Assembly (NCBI GenBank): GCA_024663395.1
Contig: JANFAH010000015.1
Coordinates: 434,001 to 498,000 of the forward strand
Length of the DNA: 64,000 bases
Direction: 5' to 3'
Source: Pisolithus tinctorius
Lineage: Eukaryota; Basidiomycota; Agaricomycetes; Boletales; Pisolithaceae
Part shown: in pieces, positions 1 to 11,410 of the stretch
Layout: every line of letters begins with the position of its first letter
Numbering within the stretch: the first letter of the stretch is position 1
Notes under the pieces: model-generated
The model's input: the letters and a program-made list of their open reading frames with translations, nothing else
The model's database searches: none
What the model was told of the DNA's origin: nothing
Translations under genes and position numbers: made by a program

Positions 1-63
1 AGAGATAGGGGCTATGGGTCTGGGCTGGACTGGGCTTGAGTCCAAGAGTCATGAATGTGACAG
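1..63 (-). repeat. End of a gypsy-B-like LTR (window edge)
   Basis: The first 63 bases end in TGTGACA and are followed at once by GTATCCCCCTCTTAGG, the reverse complement of the polypurine tract that precedes the gypsy B LTRs elsewhere in this window (53004-53016). This is therefore the inner edge of a 3' LTR of a minus-strand relative of gypsy B, cut by the window edge. Confidence 0.6.
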
Positions 64-1128
64 TATCCCCCTCTTAGGAACCAAACCCTTGAGGTTCCAT
101 AGGGAAATATACTCAGAGGGTTACACAATGTAGTCACATGACTGACAGTGAGTCTGAGTGCACACACAGTGCTGAGGGTGAGCCAGAGGGCCAGGAAACA
201 GGGCAGTGATGATCAGAGGTCCAGTAGTTCAGCCCAGAATGGCATATGCTGGGTCTGGGGACAAGGGTCAAGACTGAGGAGTGTTCTGGGAACCCAAGGC
301 CAGAGAAGCAATGAAAAGGGGGCCAGAGACTGGTCTAAGAGGCTGTCAGATGGTTTAGTGGGCCAGGATGAGCCAGAGCCAAGTCTGGAAGTGATTAGGC
401 CAGCTGGACAGGGGTTCTGGAGGCAGCTGAAAGCTGAAGCCAGTGTTTCATAGGGCTGGAGTTGCCCTTTGGAGATGGGTTAAGGCAACATGAAGGCCAA
501 GAGGGTCCAGAGGGGTCTGGAGATGACCAAAAGATGGTCCAGGGGTGTACCAATGTGCTTCTGAGTGATACTAGAGTGACATGAAGGCTGGGTGGGTGCA
601 GGAAGGACCAGGGAACCAGTCTAGGAATGTACTGGTTGGACTGGGGGTGCACTGCAAAGGCATGGAGGGTCATGGGAATGGCTGAGAAGGCCAGAACAGG
701 TCCAAGGTCCACTCCAGGGGGTCATGGGGTCTGAAAAGGTGTATCTACAGAAGAAAAAGAGAACAGATAACTGAAAACAGAGAAGCATAACAAGGAAACA
801 GGAAACTGAAGCTAGAGACAGGAGTCAAAGCTGAAGGCTGAGACTGAGGGTGGCTGAAGCCAAAGGCCAAGGCTGGGGGTGGCCAAAGCTGAAGGCTGAG
901 ACCAAGCATGGCTGAAGCCAGTTGTGCTAAATCACATGCTGTCCAATCACAAGTGTGCTGGAGGAAACAGTGAGACTAATGACTGGTCAAGGGGACAGAA
1001 GGCCAGGAAGGCCAGGGACTGGTCTGATGGTCAGAGAGGGCTTAGAATAGCCAGGTGGGGACCAGTCAGGAGCCAGAGAGGGCCAGAGGGGCCAGCTGGA
1101 GACTGGTCTAATGGTCAGTGGGGGCCTG
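64..1128. other. Purine-rich non-coding repeat, no gene
   Basis: After the polypurine tract the sequence is G/A-rich and built of short degenerate motifs such as GGCTGAAGCCAAAGGCC and CCAGGGACTGGTC. CpG is almost absent. No reading frame resembles a retrotransposon protein. It is probably decayed internal sequence of the element whose LTR edge lies at 1-63. Confidence 0.5.
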
Positions 1129-2451
1129 TGATGAGCCATATTACATAATATGTGGATAGAAACTGATGACAGAATACCCAAATGAAAATGAGAGCTCATT
1201 GGGACAATTATGTAACTTTGTGATATACTGGAGATGTAGTCCTTGGGAACACATATAAAACATGGTGAGATGCTCACCAAAGCTTACATAATGTATTATG
1301 TGGTCTACTGAATGATTTTTCAACAAACAAACAATTCCCAACAGTGTTTTTGCACCCTTAAGCCTCCTTGCTGTAACACAAGTCAAGAAATCACCATTCT
1401 GGCTCATCAGGGACATTCTGTCAGGGCAACCCCAGCAAATGCCAGTGTACACTATAGTATAATCAATAGAATATGCTATCAGCACCATTGGTCTCTTCAG
1501 AAAACTGCTAGAAGTCATCTCCTGCACTGTTTCCCCACCTATGCCCCATGTGTCCTGGAACCAATCAGTACAGCAAGAGCTGAGAATGATGTGGAGGTCC
1601 AATCTGGCATTCATAAACAAACAAATCACCCACTAACTACTACATCACAGCTGAAGAAAAGCCTGCCTGAAGGCTCAGGTGAAGCACAACCCTCCTAGGC
1701 ACTCCCAGTATCATGGGAGGGTTGGCCAGACTGTACTCTGAGCTGAACTGGGGATCACAGGGAAGGAGTTATTTGGTCATTTATGACTAAAGGAAATATC
1801 CAATGCCAGATAGAAGGCCAGGAATGTGCAACCTGGTAGCTCAGTAGCATATCCCTCCCATGGTACCTGGAGTGAGAGAGGGTTTAGCTTCACCCTGACC
1901 TCCATACCACTTTCCCCTTCACATAGATGCACCAGTTAATGGCTGATTGGTTTGTTTATGATAGGATGAAAGCCAGATTGGACCTCCACATCATTCTCAG
2001 CTCTCACTGTACTGATTAGTTCCAGGACACATGGGGCAGAGTTGGGGAAACAGTGTAGGAGATGACTTCCAGCAGGTTTCTGAAGAGACCAATGGTGCTG
2101 ATAGCATATTCCATTGATTATACTGTAGTGTACACCAGCATTCGCTGAGGTTGCCCTGACAGAATGTCCCTGATGAGCCAGAATGGTGATTTCTTGACTT
2201 GTGTTACAGCAAGGAGGCTTAAGGGTGCAAAAACACTGTTTGGAATTATTTGTTTGTTGACAAATCATTCAGTAGACCATGTAATATATTATGTAAGCTT
2301 TGGTGAGCATCTCACTATGTCTTTTATGTGTTCCAAAGGACTACATCTCCAGTATATCACAAAGTTACATAATTGTCCCAATGAGCTCTCATTTTCATTT
2401 GGGTATTCTGTCATCAGTTTATATCCAAATATTATGTAATATGGCTCATCA
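1129..2451. mobile_element. Fold-back element FB1 (long terminal inverted repeats)
   Basis: The two ends are inverted copies of each other: 1129-about 1625 against about 1955-2451, beginning TGATGAGCCATATTACATAA and ending with its reverse complement. Only about 330 bp of spacer separates the arms. No transposase frame is visible, and open frames in the arms are mirror images of each other, hence by-products. The arms and spacer are recognisably related to FB2 (3438-4928), for example the shared stretches around CACTGTTTCCCCACC and GGAAATATCCA. No clear TSD is seen. It is a non-autonomous DNA element of unknown superfamily; a transcript across it would fold into a long hairpin. Confidence 0.8.
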
Positions 2452-3437
2452 GAGAGCCATGACCACCTGCTTCAATCCATCCACCAACACCTTGGGCTCA
2501 ATAATAATAGTTCACTCACTACACCACAATCAATGAAAAACATGCAAACATTGGGATAATTTTGTGAGCCACTGTACTGTCAGTTAATTCCACTGCCTCC
2601 AAGCCCCTGTCAATGCTCCCTTTGGAATTCATTCTGCTCATCACCTCAGGTTGCATCCTACCCCCTTGCAGCTTTGGAGTTGCTCGCAACCATCAACATG
2701 TTGTCCAGAGTCATTGATATGCCATTCCAAATTCTGCAACCTAGCCACTGCACCACCACATCACCAGTCAATCCTGCCATATGTCTGTAAAAAATCTGGT
2801 TACCCCTGTCACCCCAAAATCCTGCAAGACTTTCTTCATACCCATATACTCTCCCCTTTGGCATTCTGCCATCCCTCCTAGCTTTGCCTTCCACCCTTTG
2901 CTCTGTGGTACACCATACCATCAATCTTGTGGAAAATACCCATGCATCCTCTGCTCTTTTATTGACTACCTAACAGTCCAGTTTCACATGTCCCTGTACT
3001 TCACTGATGTCTGACACACCCACCTTTATTTTCCAGACTTTTAGTTTTTCTGCCCCACTTTGTTCTGACTTGTACCTACATCCCATGTACTATATAATTC
3101 TGCCTTAGTGTCAGAATAATACCCACCCACTTTTGGAGTCACTATCTATGTGTCTTTTGTGAGTCTAAGCATCCCCAGTGTCAAAAGAGTCTATTGCATC
3201 TACAGTGTCAACCATGTCTCCAGCCTCTCTCTTTCTTCTTGAGTTCTCTGCATCATACAAGTCCTTTATCATGCCCTCTTTATCAGGTAAATCCCCTCTT
3301 GGTGCCAAGGTCCTCATTCAGAATTCTGTATACCCAACCTGTTCACTCTTTGTGCACCTACAAACCCCCCCAGAATTAAATTCTGCATCTCTTGCTCATC
3401 TACCTACAGTGAAGGACAAAACTGTTGCAATGTTTGC
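2452..3437. other. No gene recognised (about 1 kb)
   Basis: CpG-poor, pyrimidine-rich sequence between the two fold-back elements. Short open frames exist on the plus strand but show no recognisable domain, no splice-supported extension and no repeated copy in the window. Confidence 0.5.
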
Positions 3438-4928
3438 CATGTGTGAATTGTTGATGATGTAGCTCAGGCTATTCTGCATGGGGAGTCGTGATACATACAC
3501 CATTGGAGAGGGGTGACCCTTGGCTTTCCAGAACACTAAGGTATATCACAAACAGAGCAGTACATTCTGAGATACACTGTGTTCTTTCCAAAATGTGCAT
3601 TGCAACACTTTTGTCCCTGACCAGTGGAATAGTGAAAAGAGAGCTTTTGATGGGATCAAGAGCATGAGGGATGGGAAAATATGATTACATAACAAACCAA
3701 ATAACCTTCCAGATGATTTGTCAGCATTCAAACAATGACAAACATTGGATTTGTACCATTATGCCTTCCTCTTTTACCACAACTCAAGAAATCATTGCTC
3801 TGGCTCACATGGCCATTCTCTCAGGGAAATCTTATCAAATACTGATGGCCACTACAGTACCATCAATTTAATATGCTCTGAGAACCATCAGTCCCTTAAA
3901 AAACCTGCTTTCAGTCATTTCCTGCACTGTTTCCCCACCCATGCCTGATGTGTTCTAGCACTAATTGGTACTTGGAAGGCTGAAAATGTTATGGAGGTCA
4001 ATCTGACACTTCAGAACATGATGGGCAAACCAATCCTCTCTCAACCAATGCATTTCTACTACAGGGAAGCTGGTATAGAAGTTTGTACTCCAAGCACCAT
4101 AAGATGGTTCACTAGATCTTGCTCTGATATGAACTGTGGATGACTTGGGAAGGGCTACTTGGTCATATGTGACCACAGGAAATATCCAGGGCCATATGGA
4201 AGCACAGGATTCTGCACCCTGGCAGCTCAGTAGAATGTCCTTCTGATGACACCTGAGGGTAAAGAGGGTTTTGTCTCACTCCAACTTCTATACCAGCTTC
4301 CCAGTGGTAGAAATGCATTGGTTGAGAGGGGATTGGTTTGTCCATCATTTTCTGAAGTGTCAGATTGACCTCCATAACATTTTCAGCCTTCCAAGTACCA
4401 ATTAGTGCTAGAACACATCAGGCATGGGTGGGGAAACAGTGCAGGAAATGACTGAAAGCAGGTTTTTTAAGGGACTGATGGTTCTCAGAGCATATTAAAT
4501 TGATGGTACTGTAGTGGCCATCAGTATTTGATAAGATTTCCCTGAGAGAATGGCCATGTAAGCCAGAGCAATGATTTCTTGAGTTGTGGTAAAAGAGGAA
4601 GGCATAATGGTACAAATCCAATGTTTGTCATTGTTTGAATGCTGACAAATCATCTGGAAGGTCATTTGGTTTGTTATGTAATCATATTTTCCCATCCCTC
4701 ATGCTCTTGATCCCATCAAAAGCTCTCTTTTCACTATTCCACTGGTCAGGGACAAAAGTGTTGCAATGCACATTTTGGAAAGAACACAGTGTATCTCAGA
4801 ATGTACAGCTCCATTTGCAATATACCTTGGTGCTCTGGAAAGCTGAGCATCACCCCTTTCCAATGGTGTATGTTTCATGACTCCCCATGCAGAATAGCCT
4901 GAGCTACACCATCAACAATTCACACATG
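3438..4928. mobile_element. Fold-back element FB2
   Basis: Arms of about 560 bp (3438-about 3997 and about 4370-4928) are inverted copies. The element begins CATGTGTGAATTGTTGATG and ends with the complementary CATCAACAATTCACACATG. A spacer of about 370 bp is homologous to that of FB1. It lies directly against the truncated left end of gypsy B copy 1. No protein-coding capacity is evident. It is a second, diverged member of the family defined by FB1. Confidence 0.8.
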
Positions 4929-5682
4929 ATACCTTGAGTACCCAGTCTTATTAGCAGTCACCTTAATGGATGTTGAGAAACTTCATAATGACATCCTAAC
5001 AGTGCTGCCAGATGACCCAGTCTCACAAGTCTGCCTGTCTAGCATGGCAGATCCCCAGTGGTCTGTTGATGACACTGGCTTCCTTCAACTTGATGGAAGG
5101 ATCTACATGCCAGACTCAAATGATCTTTGCCTTAGTGTCTTGTGCCTCAAGCATGACCACCTCCTGTCCAGCCACTTTGGCCAAAATTGAACATTAGAAC
5201 TCATCCAGCATGAATATACCTGGCCCAGCCTTAGGACATTCATCAAAGACTACATCCAGTCTCACACTGGCTGTGCCCAGGCCAAGGTCCCCTGCAACCA
5301 GCCTTATGGCCTCCTCAAACAACTCCTGGTGCTGGAGAAGCCATGGAATTCCAATGGATTTCATTGAGCAACTCCCAGCCTCATCTGGCTTCATGGAAAT
5401 ACTCATTGTTGTTGACTGGCTGTCCAAGCAAGCCATCTTCATCCCTACCCCATGATACTGTCACAGCCCCAGAACTTGCCAAACTATTTCTACTCCACAT
5501 CTTCTCCAAACACAGAGTACTGGCCCACATAACCTCAGACTGAGGCTCAGAGTTTGTGTCCCATTTCTTCCAGTCACTTAGCAAAGCCTTACATATGCAT
5601 CTACATTTCACCTTGGGTTACCTCCCTAAGGGGGGTGGCCAGACTGAGAGGACTAACCAGACTCTAGAACAGTACCTCTGAG
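4929..5682 (+). pseudogene. gypsy B-1 integrase, N-terminal part
   Basis: Reads as the linker and zinc region of a gypsy integrase (VEKLHNDILT, then SVDDTGFLQLDGRIY, then HFGQN stop TLELI) and the start of the catalytic core (DFIEQLPASSGFMEILIVVD, TSD stop GSEF). Stops fall where the family has Arg: QN-R-TLEL and SD-R-GSEF are both TGA here, as expected from CGA. At least one frameshift is present. The reading frame is cut at QYL by gypsy A-1 and resumes at 11411. Compare the same region of gypsy B-2 at 47756-48893. Confidence 0.85.
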
Positions 5683-6079
5683 TGTTACGATATGTACTCT
5701 TTTCCTTTCTTCTCCTTTTCCTCTCATCTTATCTAATCTTTTGTCTTATCTTATCTCTTGGTCTCGGTCTGACCTCCAGCCTAGACCTCGCCTCACCTTC
5801 ACCTTGCTTTCCCCTTCTAGTACATTCCGCTCCACTATGATATCATTATGACATCACCATGATGTCATGGACCTCATGTATGCCTCGCTGTTCCCTCATG
5901 TACTATAGTATAAGTACCGTTGCTCAATCACCCAACTAGCTCTAAGCTAGTTCATTTGGGTCTTTGAGTCCTAAAGCCGCCTGCTTCTAAGCCATCTCCT
6001 TTCCTCTCTTCTAAAAACTCTTCTTTGTTGGTTCTTGGTGCGAGCCTACAACAAACCCTGTTGTTTAGGTCTCATCACA
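5683..6079 (+). repeat. 5' LTR of gypsy A-1 (397 bp)
   Basis: TGTTACGATATG to TCTCATCACA. Compared with the 3' LTR it has 16 extra bases in a CT-rich stretch near the start and 11 near the TATA region. All base differences lie at CpG-derived dinucleotides. Confidence 0.95.
5901..5954 (+). promoter_or_regulatory. LTR promoter: TATA-like box and inferred transcript start
   Basis: TACTATAGTATAAG at 5901-5914 is TATA-like. About 35-40 bases downstream, AAGCTAGTTCA (5944-5954) is the exact 11-base complement of the sequence just after the LTR (6082-6092). In Tf1-type elements the first 11 bases of the mRNA are the self-primer, so the start of transcription is inferred to be at about 5944. Confidence 0.6.
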
Positions 6080-6081
6080 CT

Positions 6082-6092
6082 TGAACTAGCTT
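6082..6092 (+). other. Primer-binding site for self-priming
   Basis: TGAACTAGCTT lies two bases after the LTR end and is perfectly complementary over 11 bases to AAGCTAGTTCA inside the LTR; the match stops on both sides. No tRNA-type TGG start is present. This is the arrangement of self-primed Tf1/sushi chromoviruses. Confidence 0.65.
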
Positions 6093-6386
6093 CTCATCAT
6101 TGTACCCTCGCACCGTCCGTCACCATTCCTCACTTCCTCTGCGAAGGTTCGTGGGTGTACTCGCCAAGTCCCCCGGCCTCAGAACCCGACCTGAATCTCT
6201 TCATCCCATATATCCCTGAGCACTGCCCGCTTACCCCGCTCTTCGACCATAACCTTTACCCCCTTCCACCACCCCCCTCTTACCCTTTCTCCATTGAATC
6301 CATCTTCCCTTGTTCACTCCCTGCTGAACCACAGCAACCCCGTTACAACCTCCGTCCCTGCCATGCCCTAAGATGTCCAGATTGCT

Positions 6387-7335
6387 ATGGAAGGCATCCA
6401 GGGCCAGCTCACCAACCTCTGCAACACCCTTGATGCTCTTCGAGACGAAAACTACCTGTTAAGCAACGAGCTAAGAGACACTTGAGGAATGATTGCAACC
6501 ATTGAGGGTCAGCGCGAACAGTGGAACGCCCTCCCCGCAGATGTGATCCAGAGGAGGATAGAAGTGATGGCCAACCTGGGTCAGTACGCCAGTGATCGTG
6601 CTAAGTTCTCTGAATGGTGGGTAAAGATGAAGGTATGGGTCGCGCAGAATAGAGGGTATGGCCTGATATGGCCGAAATGATCGAGGATATTGACAGGTTC
6701 TTCACCCCTCAAACGGATGTTGAGTGGGCAAAAGCTCAAATGCGCATGATGCGCCAGGGAAACTCTCGCTATGAAGAGTTTTATGCAAAGTTCGAATCCC
6801 TGAAAGTACAAGGACGGGTTACTGATGAAACCGCCGGCTTCCTGTTGGAAAACGCTGTCCACCCCACCATCATAAAGGAAGCCCTAAGGAGGGGATACAC
6901 CCAGGGCAATTACCTTCAGATGACCATCGCCTTCCAAGAAGCAGCCCTTGCTAGGGATCGTTTCAAACTCTTGTATAATCACTACCCCGATGAACCCGCT
7001 CCCCGCTCCTCGTACAACCGCCCTGCATACTCCCCTTGCTTCACCCCTACCGGAACTCAACCCATCGCGGCGCCCCTATGGAAATCGGTGCTGCTCGCTT
7101 CCCCCCTCGTCCCATCCCCTCTCACATCAAGTGCTTCGACTGTCAAGGGAACCACTATAAACGTGATTGTCCCTGCGCCAAAGGAAAGGGTCCCGCTAGA
7201 CCCAACATACAGGAGGTAATGCAAGAGGCACAGGAAAACACCCTCTGTCAGATGTCGTTCAAAGAAATGCAGGCCTTCTTCTACAACAAGCAGATCAACA
7301 AAATGAAGGGTCAGGGAAAAGAGTTCGGCCAGTAG
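6387..7335 (+). pseudogene. gypsy A-1 gag
   Basis: The capsid region includes QREQWNALPADVIQRR, EWWVKMKVWVAQNR and AEMIEDIDRFFTPQTDVEW. The C-terminal zinc knuckle is CFDCQGNHYKRDC (CX2CX4HX4C). The ATG at 6387 is the first in frame after a stop. Damage relative to copy 2: CGA to TGA at about 6483, a deletion of about 110 bp after VAQNR (removing about 38 residues and shifting frame), and a 1-base deletion near 7070. A proline-rich open frame just upstream (6035-6433), ending in RYNLRP, may be leader or a lost gag N-terminus. Gag stops with TAG at 7333-7335, just after the frameshift signal. Confidence 0.85.
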
Positions 7336-7355
7336 AGGATCAGGTCTCCACTGGC
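7314..7355 (+). promoter_or_regulatory. gag-pol -1 frameshift signal (slippery site plus hairpin)
   Basis: GGGAAAA at 7314-7320 is read G-GGA-AAA in the gag frame, a canonical X-XXY-YYZ heptamer. After a 7-base spacer, GCCAGTAGAG (7328-7337) pairs with CTCCACTGGC (7346-7355), 9 of 10 positions, around an 8-base loop. The gag stop lies inside the stem. Pol is open in the -1 frame from this point. The same site is present in copy 2 (18316-18357). Confidence 0.75.
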
Positions 7356-10300
7356 TATGTTTACAATAAGTTTTCTGTCCTAGGCATTGACAATTTCCCT
7401 ACCAAGCAGGATATATTTAACTCGGAGACTACTGTACCATCTGAAGAGGTGATCCCAGTGGGTGTGGCCGCAGATGTAAAACTATCAGTGCTTAATTCCT
7501 CTTGCGATAAAAATAAAAATACACCTACTCAGAAAACAAAAGAAACCCCGAAAATAAGGATGGCAGATCCAAAGGCCGAATTGGAGTTGGAGGTGGTGTT
7601 AGAAGGATGAGAAAGGAGGTGGAATGTAAAAGCGCTGGTGGACTCAGGAGCCAATGATACCTTCTTGGATAAAAAATGGGCCGATGCAAATGACATCCCT
7701 CTGATCAAGCTTGGTCGACCTGTCACCGTCCTTAATGTTGATGGAACTCCTAATGTGGCCAGCAACATCACACATATTGCCTCCCTTGTCATGAACTACC
7801 AGGGGCACCAAGAGTCTGTTTGGGCTCAGGTCACCATGCTCGGCACACACCCTCTCATACTTGGCTACACCTGGCTACAAAAACATAACCCAGAGGTGTG
7901 TTGGGAGACCAAGCAGGTGAAGTTGTCCCGCTGCCCCCACAAGTGCCATGACCTCGCTCCAAGGATGAGAGCAGAAAGGTTGGCAGAGGAACAAGAAGCA
8001 CAGGATATGGAGTACCTCTATCCGAAGCTTTGCTCCACCAGGGTTCGGGCTGGGACTACCGAGGAACTTGTCCCAAAGGAGTATCATCAGTACCTCAAGG
8101 TCTTCTCCAAGGAAGAGTCAGAGAGAATGCCACTCCGAAAACTGTGGGACCATGCCATCGATCTCAAGGAAACCTTTACTCCCAGGCATGGTCGCCTTAT
8201 TCCGCTTTCCGTTGAAGAACAGAAAGAGGTATCAGATTTCCTTGAAGACCAACTACGTAAAGGCTACATACGCCCCTCGAAATCACCGCAGACATCCCCC
8301 GTCTTCTTTGTTCCCAAAAAGGATGGGAAGAAACACATGGTTCAGGACTACCAGTACCTGAATGAACACACCGTTAAGAACACGTACCCTCTTCCCCTCA
8401 TTTCTCAGCTCATTGATAAGCTCAAGGGATGTAAGCTCTTCACCAAGATGGATCTCCGATGGGGATACAACAATGTTCGTGTCAAGGAAGGAGATGAGTG
8501 GAAGGCTGCCTTCATCACCCATAAGGGGGCATATGAACCACTGGTCATGTACTTCGGTCTCTGCAACTCGCTGTCTACCTTCCAGAACATGATGAATGAC
8601 ATCTTCGGTGACATGGAGGATGTCCTCGTGGTCTATATTGACGATCTGATGATCTTCACGAAAACAGACAATGAAAAGGAACATGACAGGATCGTCCTGG
8701 AGGTGTTGAAAAGGTTGGAGGAAAACGACCTCTTCGTTAAACTGGAGAAGTGCTTCTTCAAGCAAAAGCAGGTGGAGTTCCTGGGCATGGTGGTTGGCAC
8801 TGAGGGGGTCAGCATGGATGAAAACAAGGTTAAGGCCATAGCCGAGTGGCTGGTTCCTACGAAGGTCTGCTCAGTATGAGCCTTCTTGGGATTGGCAAAC
8901 TTCTACCATCGTTTCATCAAGGACTTTGCACAGATTGCTCGTCCCCTCAATGACCTTACAAGAAAGGACCCACTCTGGACTTGGGGTCCCTGGGAACAAC
9001 AGGCTTTTGACACCCTGAAGGTCGCCTTCACCACTGCCCCCGTCCTGGCATTTCCAGATCAGGACAGGGAGTTCCGTTTAGAGACTGATGCCTCAGACTT
9101 TGCTACTGGTGCCATCTTGTCTGTGAAATGTGAAGATGACCTCTGGCGACCTGTCACCTTTTACTCTCACTCCATGTCCCCCCCTGAATGAAACCACCAG
9201 GTCTTTGACAAGGAGATGCTGGCCATAATCTGTGCCTTGGAAACGTCGCGACACTATCTTGAGGCCACTCCTTATCAGTTTGAAGTCTGGACAGACCACT
9301 CAAATCTCCAGTATTTCATGAAGGCACAGAATCTAGATCACTGCCAAGCATGTTGGGCCCAGTACCTCTCCCAGTTCCACTACAGGCTGGTGTATAAACC
9401 TGGCTCTTGAATGGCCAAGGCTGATGCCCTTTCAAGGAGGGAGGACCACGAACCCACAAAAGGGTCGGACAACCAGGGGGTCACATTGCTCGACCCCTCT
9501 AGGGTGGCAGCTACCCTGATGATAGGAGAGGATGTTGATCTTGTTGTCACTTTAAAGTCCGCTTCCTTGGTAACTCCGCAACCAGAAGGCTCCACCCTCG
9601 AAGAAGGGCTGTATGTTTGTCAGGGAAGGGTTTATGTTCTGCCTGCTGTCAGAATCCACTGTCTTGAAAAGCACCACGACACCCTGCTTGCAGGACATCC
9701 TGGATGGAAGAAAACTCTGGAGCTCGTCTCCCATAACTATGTTTGGCCTGGAATGACTGCCACTGTTAGAGACTACGTCTCGGCATGCCACCGTTGTCAA
9801 ATGGCTAAGAGTTCTAGAACTCCCCCTGCAGGAAGACTTCTTCCAAACCCTGTCCCAGAGTGTCCCTGGACCGATGTCTCGGTTGATTTCATGGAGTTAC
9901 CAGAAGCTCAGGGTTTCGATAACGTCATGGTGGTGGTAGACAGGTTTTCGAAGGAGGTGGTGTTTGCCCCTACCACCAAGGAGGTCTCCTCACTTCAAAC
10001 TGCAGAGCTCTTCCGGGATCATGTGTGGACCCAGCATGGGCTACCCTCCTCCATCATCTCTGATCACGGCCCCCAGTTTGCCAGTGCATTTACCACTGAG
10101 CTCTGTAAAATGCTTGGGATCAAACCCAAGCTTTCCACTGCCTTTCATCCCCAGACAGACGGTCAAATGGAACGACTTAACCAGGACCTACAGCAGTATC
10201 TTTGCCTCTTTGTCAACGACCGACAGGATTCTTGGCCTTCTTGGCTCAAGGTTGCTCAGTTCTCCTACAATAACAAGCAACAGGAGTCTACTGGCAAGAG

Positions 10301-11024
10301 TCCCTTCTTGGTTACTCGTTCCTATACCCCCAGGATGGGTGTAGAACCCTTCCTCTCCAAGGCAGAGGCTGCTACAGACCACACTGTTGACCTCGCTAAG
10401 GTTCTGGAGGACACGAGGAAGGCCTTGGATAAAGCTGCGGACCGAATGAGAGCCTCTGCAGATGTGTCTCGTTCTGATGCTCCCTCCTACTCGGTTGGCA
10501 ACATGGTGTGGCTGGAAACCTCCCATATCTCTCTATCTGGCCGCCCCTCCAGGAAGCTCACAGAACGATGGATTGGCCCTCACAAGGTTGTTTCACTCAA
10601 ACCCAATGTGGTAGAGTTGCAACTTCCCAAAACACTCAAAATCCATCCAGTCATTAATGTCTCTCAGGTCAAACTGTACAAGGGACCTTTGGAGGGCCAA
10701 ACCGTCACTCGCCCGGGACTGGTGGTGGGCCACAAGGGCGATGAAGAGTTTGAGGTGGACTATGTCGCTGATTCTCGCCTAAAAAGGAACAGGCTTGAAT
10801 ACCTCGTCCACTGGAAGGGATACCATGACGAGGATTGCACCTGGGAACCTGAGTCCGCTTTGAAGTCTGCCCCTGGTGCTGTCAGGGACTTCTATTGTCA
10901 CAATCCCTCCGCCCCTCAAAAACTCTGTGGAATGGACTCCTCCCTCTTCTCCTCTCTCTTCCAACCCCTAGAAAACTTCACTGACACTGTCCCTACCTTC
11001 AATCACCTGGAAGTTGATCTCTAA
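7321..11024 (+). pseudogene. gypsy A-1 pol (protease, RT, RNase H, integrase, chromodomain)
   Basis: One frame throughout, broken only by TGA stops at about 7608, 8877, 9189 and 9408. At 7608 and 9189 copy 2 reads CGA (Arg); at 8877 it reads CGG (Arg), and at 9408 it reads TCA (Ser). Protease has DSGANDTFLD. RT has the YIDD box (VVYIDDLMIF). RNase H has ETDASDFATG. Integrase has the HHCC finger (HCLEKHH then CHRCQM) and DDE core (DVSVDFME, SDHGPQF, DGQMERLNQ). The R of the usual SDRG motif is H here, CGC to CAC. A chromodomain (RLEYLVHWKGYHDED, TWEPES) near the C-terminus would target heterochromatin in intact relatives. The product cannot be made from this copy. Confidence 0.92.
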
Positions 11025-11035
11025 GGAGGGGATAG
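11022..11035 (+). other. Polypurine tract of gypsy A-1
   Basis: TAAGGAGGGGATAG immediately precedes the 3' LTR, and the same tract borders the LTR of copy 2 (14639-14651). It is the expected plus-strand primer of reverse transcription. Confidence 0.85.
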
Positions 11036-11405
11036 TGTTACAATATGTACTCTTTTCCTTTCATCTTATCTAATCTTTTGTCTTATCTTATCTCTTGGTC
11101 TCAGTCCGACCTCCGGCCTAGACCTCACCTCACCTTCACCTTGCTTTCCCCTTCTAGTATGTTCCACTCCACTATGATATCATTATGACATCACCATGAT
11201 GTCGTGGACCTCATGTATGCCTCGTGTACTATAGTATAAGTACCGTTGCTCAATCACCCAACTAGCTCTAAGCTAGTTCATTTGGGTCTTTGAGTCCTAA
11301 AGCCACCTGCTTCTAAGCTGTCTCCTTTCCTCTCTTCTAAAAACTCTTCTTTGTTGGTTCTTGGTGCGAGCCTACAACAAACCCTGTTGTTTAGGTCTCG
11401 TCACA
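11036..11405 (+). repeat. 3' LTR of gypsy A-1 (370 bp)
   Basis: TGTTACAATATG to TCTCGTCACA, followed by the TSD CTGAG. Differences from the 5' LTR are listed under findings; all are CG against TG or CA. Confidence 0.95.
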
Positions 11406-11410
11406 CTGAG

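Larger units (their letters stand above)
5683..11405 (+). mobile_element. Chromodomain Ty3/gypsy element, copy 1 (gypsy A-1), Tf1/sushi-like
   Basis: A complete 5.7-kb insertion with TSD CTGAG at 5678-5682 and 11406-11410. LTRs (397 and 370 bp) begin TGTTAC and end TCACA. It contains a self-priming PBS, gag, a -1 frameshift signal, pol (protease, RT, RNase H, integrase, chromodomain) and polypurine tract AAGGAGGGG. LTRs differ by two indels and by substitutions only at CpG sites, so insertion is recent although coding is broken. It retains many CpGs, in contrast to the CpG-poor host element around it. Confidence 0.95.

Noticed and set aside
1141..1629. A 162-residue minus frame in FB1 as a gene
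   Set aside because: Its translation recurs in the other arm at 2164-2439 as part of the inverted repeat; no family resemblance, no introns.
6035..6433. Proline-rich 132-residue frame after the gypsy A-1 LTR as an independent gene
   Set aside because: It starts within the LTR and overlaps the PBS and gag leader; the corresponding part of copy 2 is deleted, so it cannot be verified. Noted only as a possible leader or gag N-terminus.
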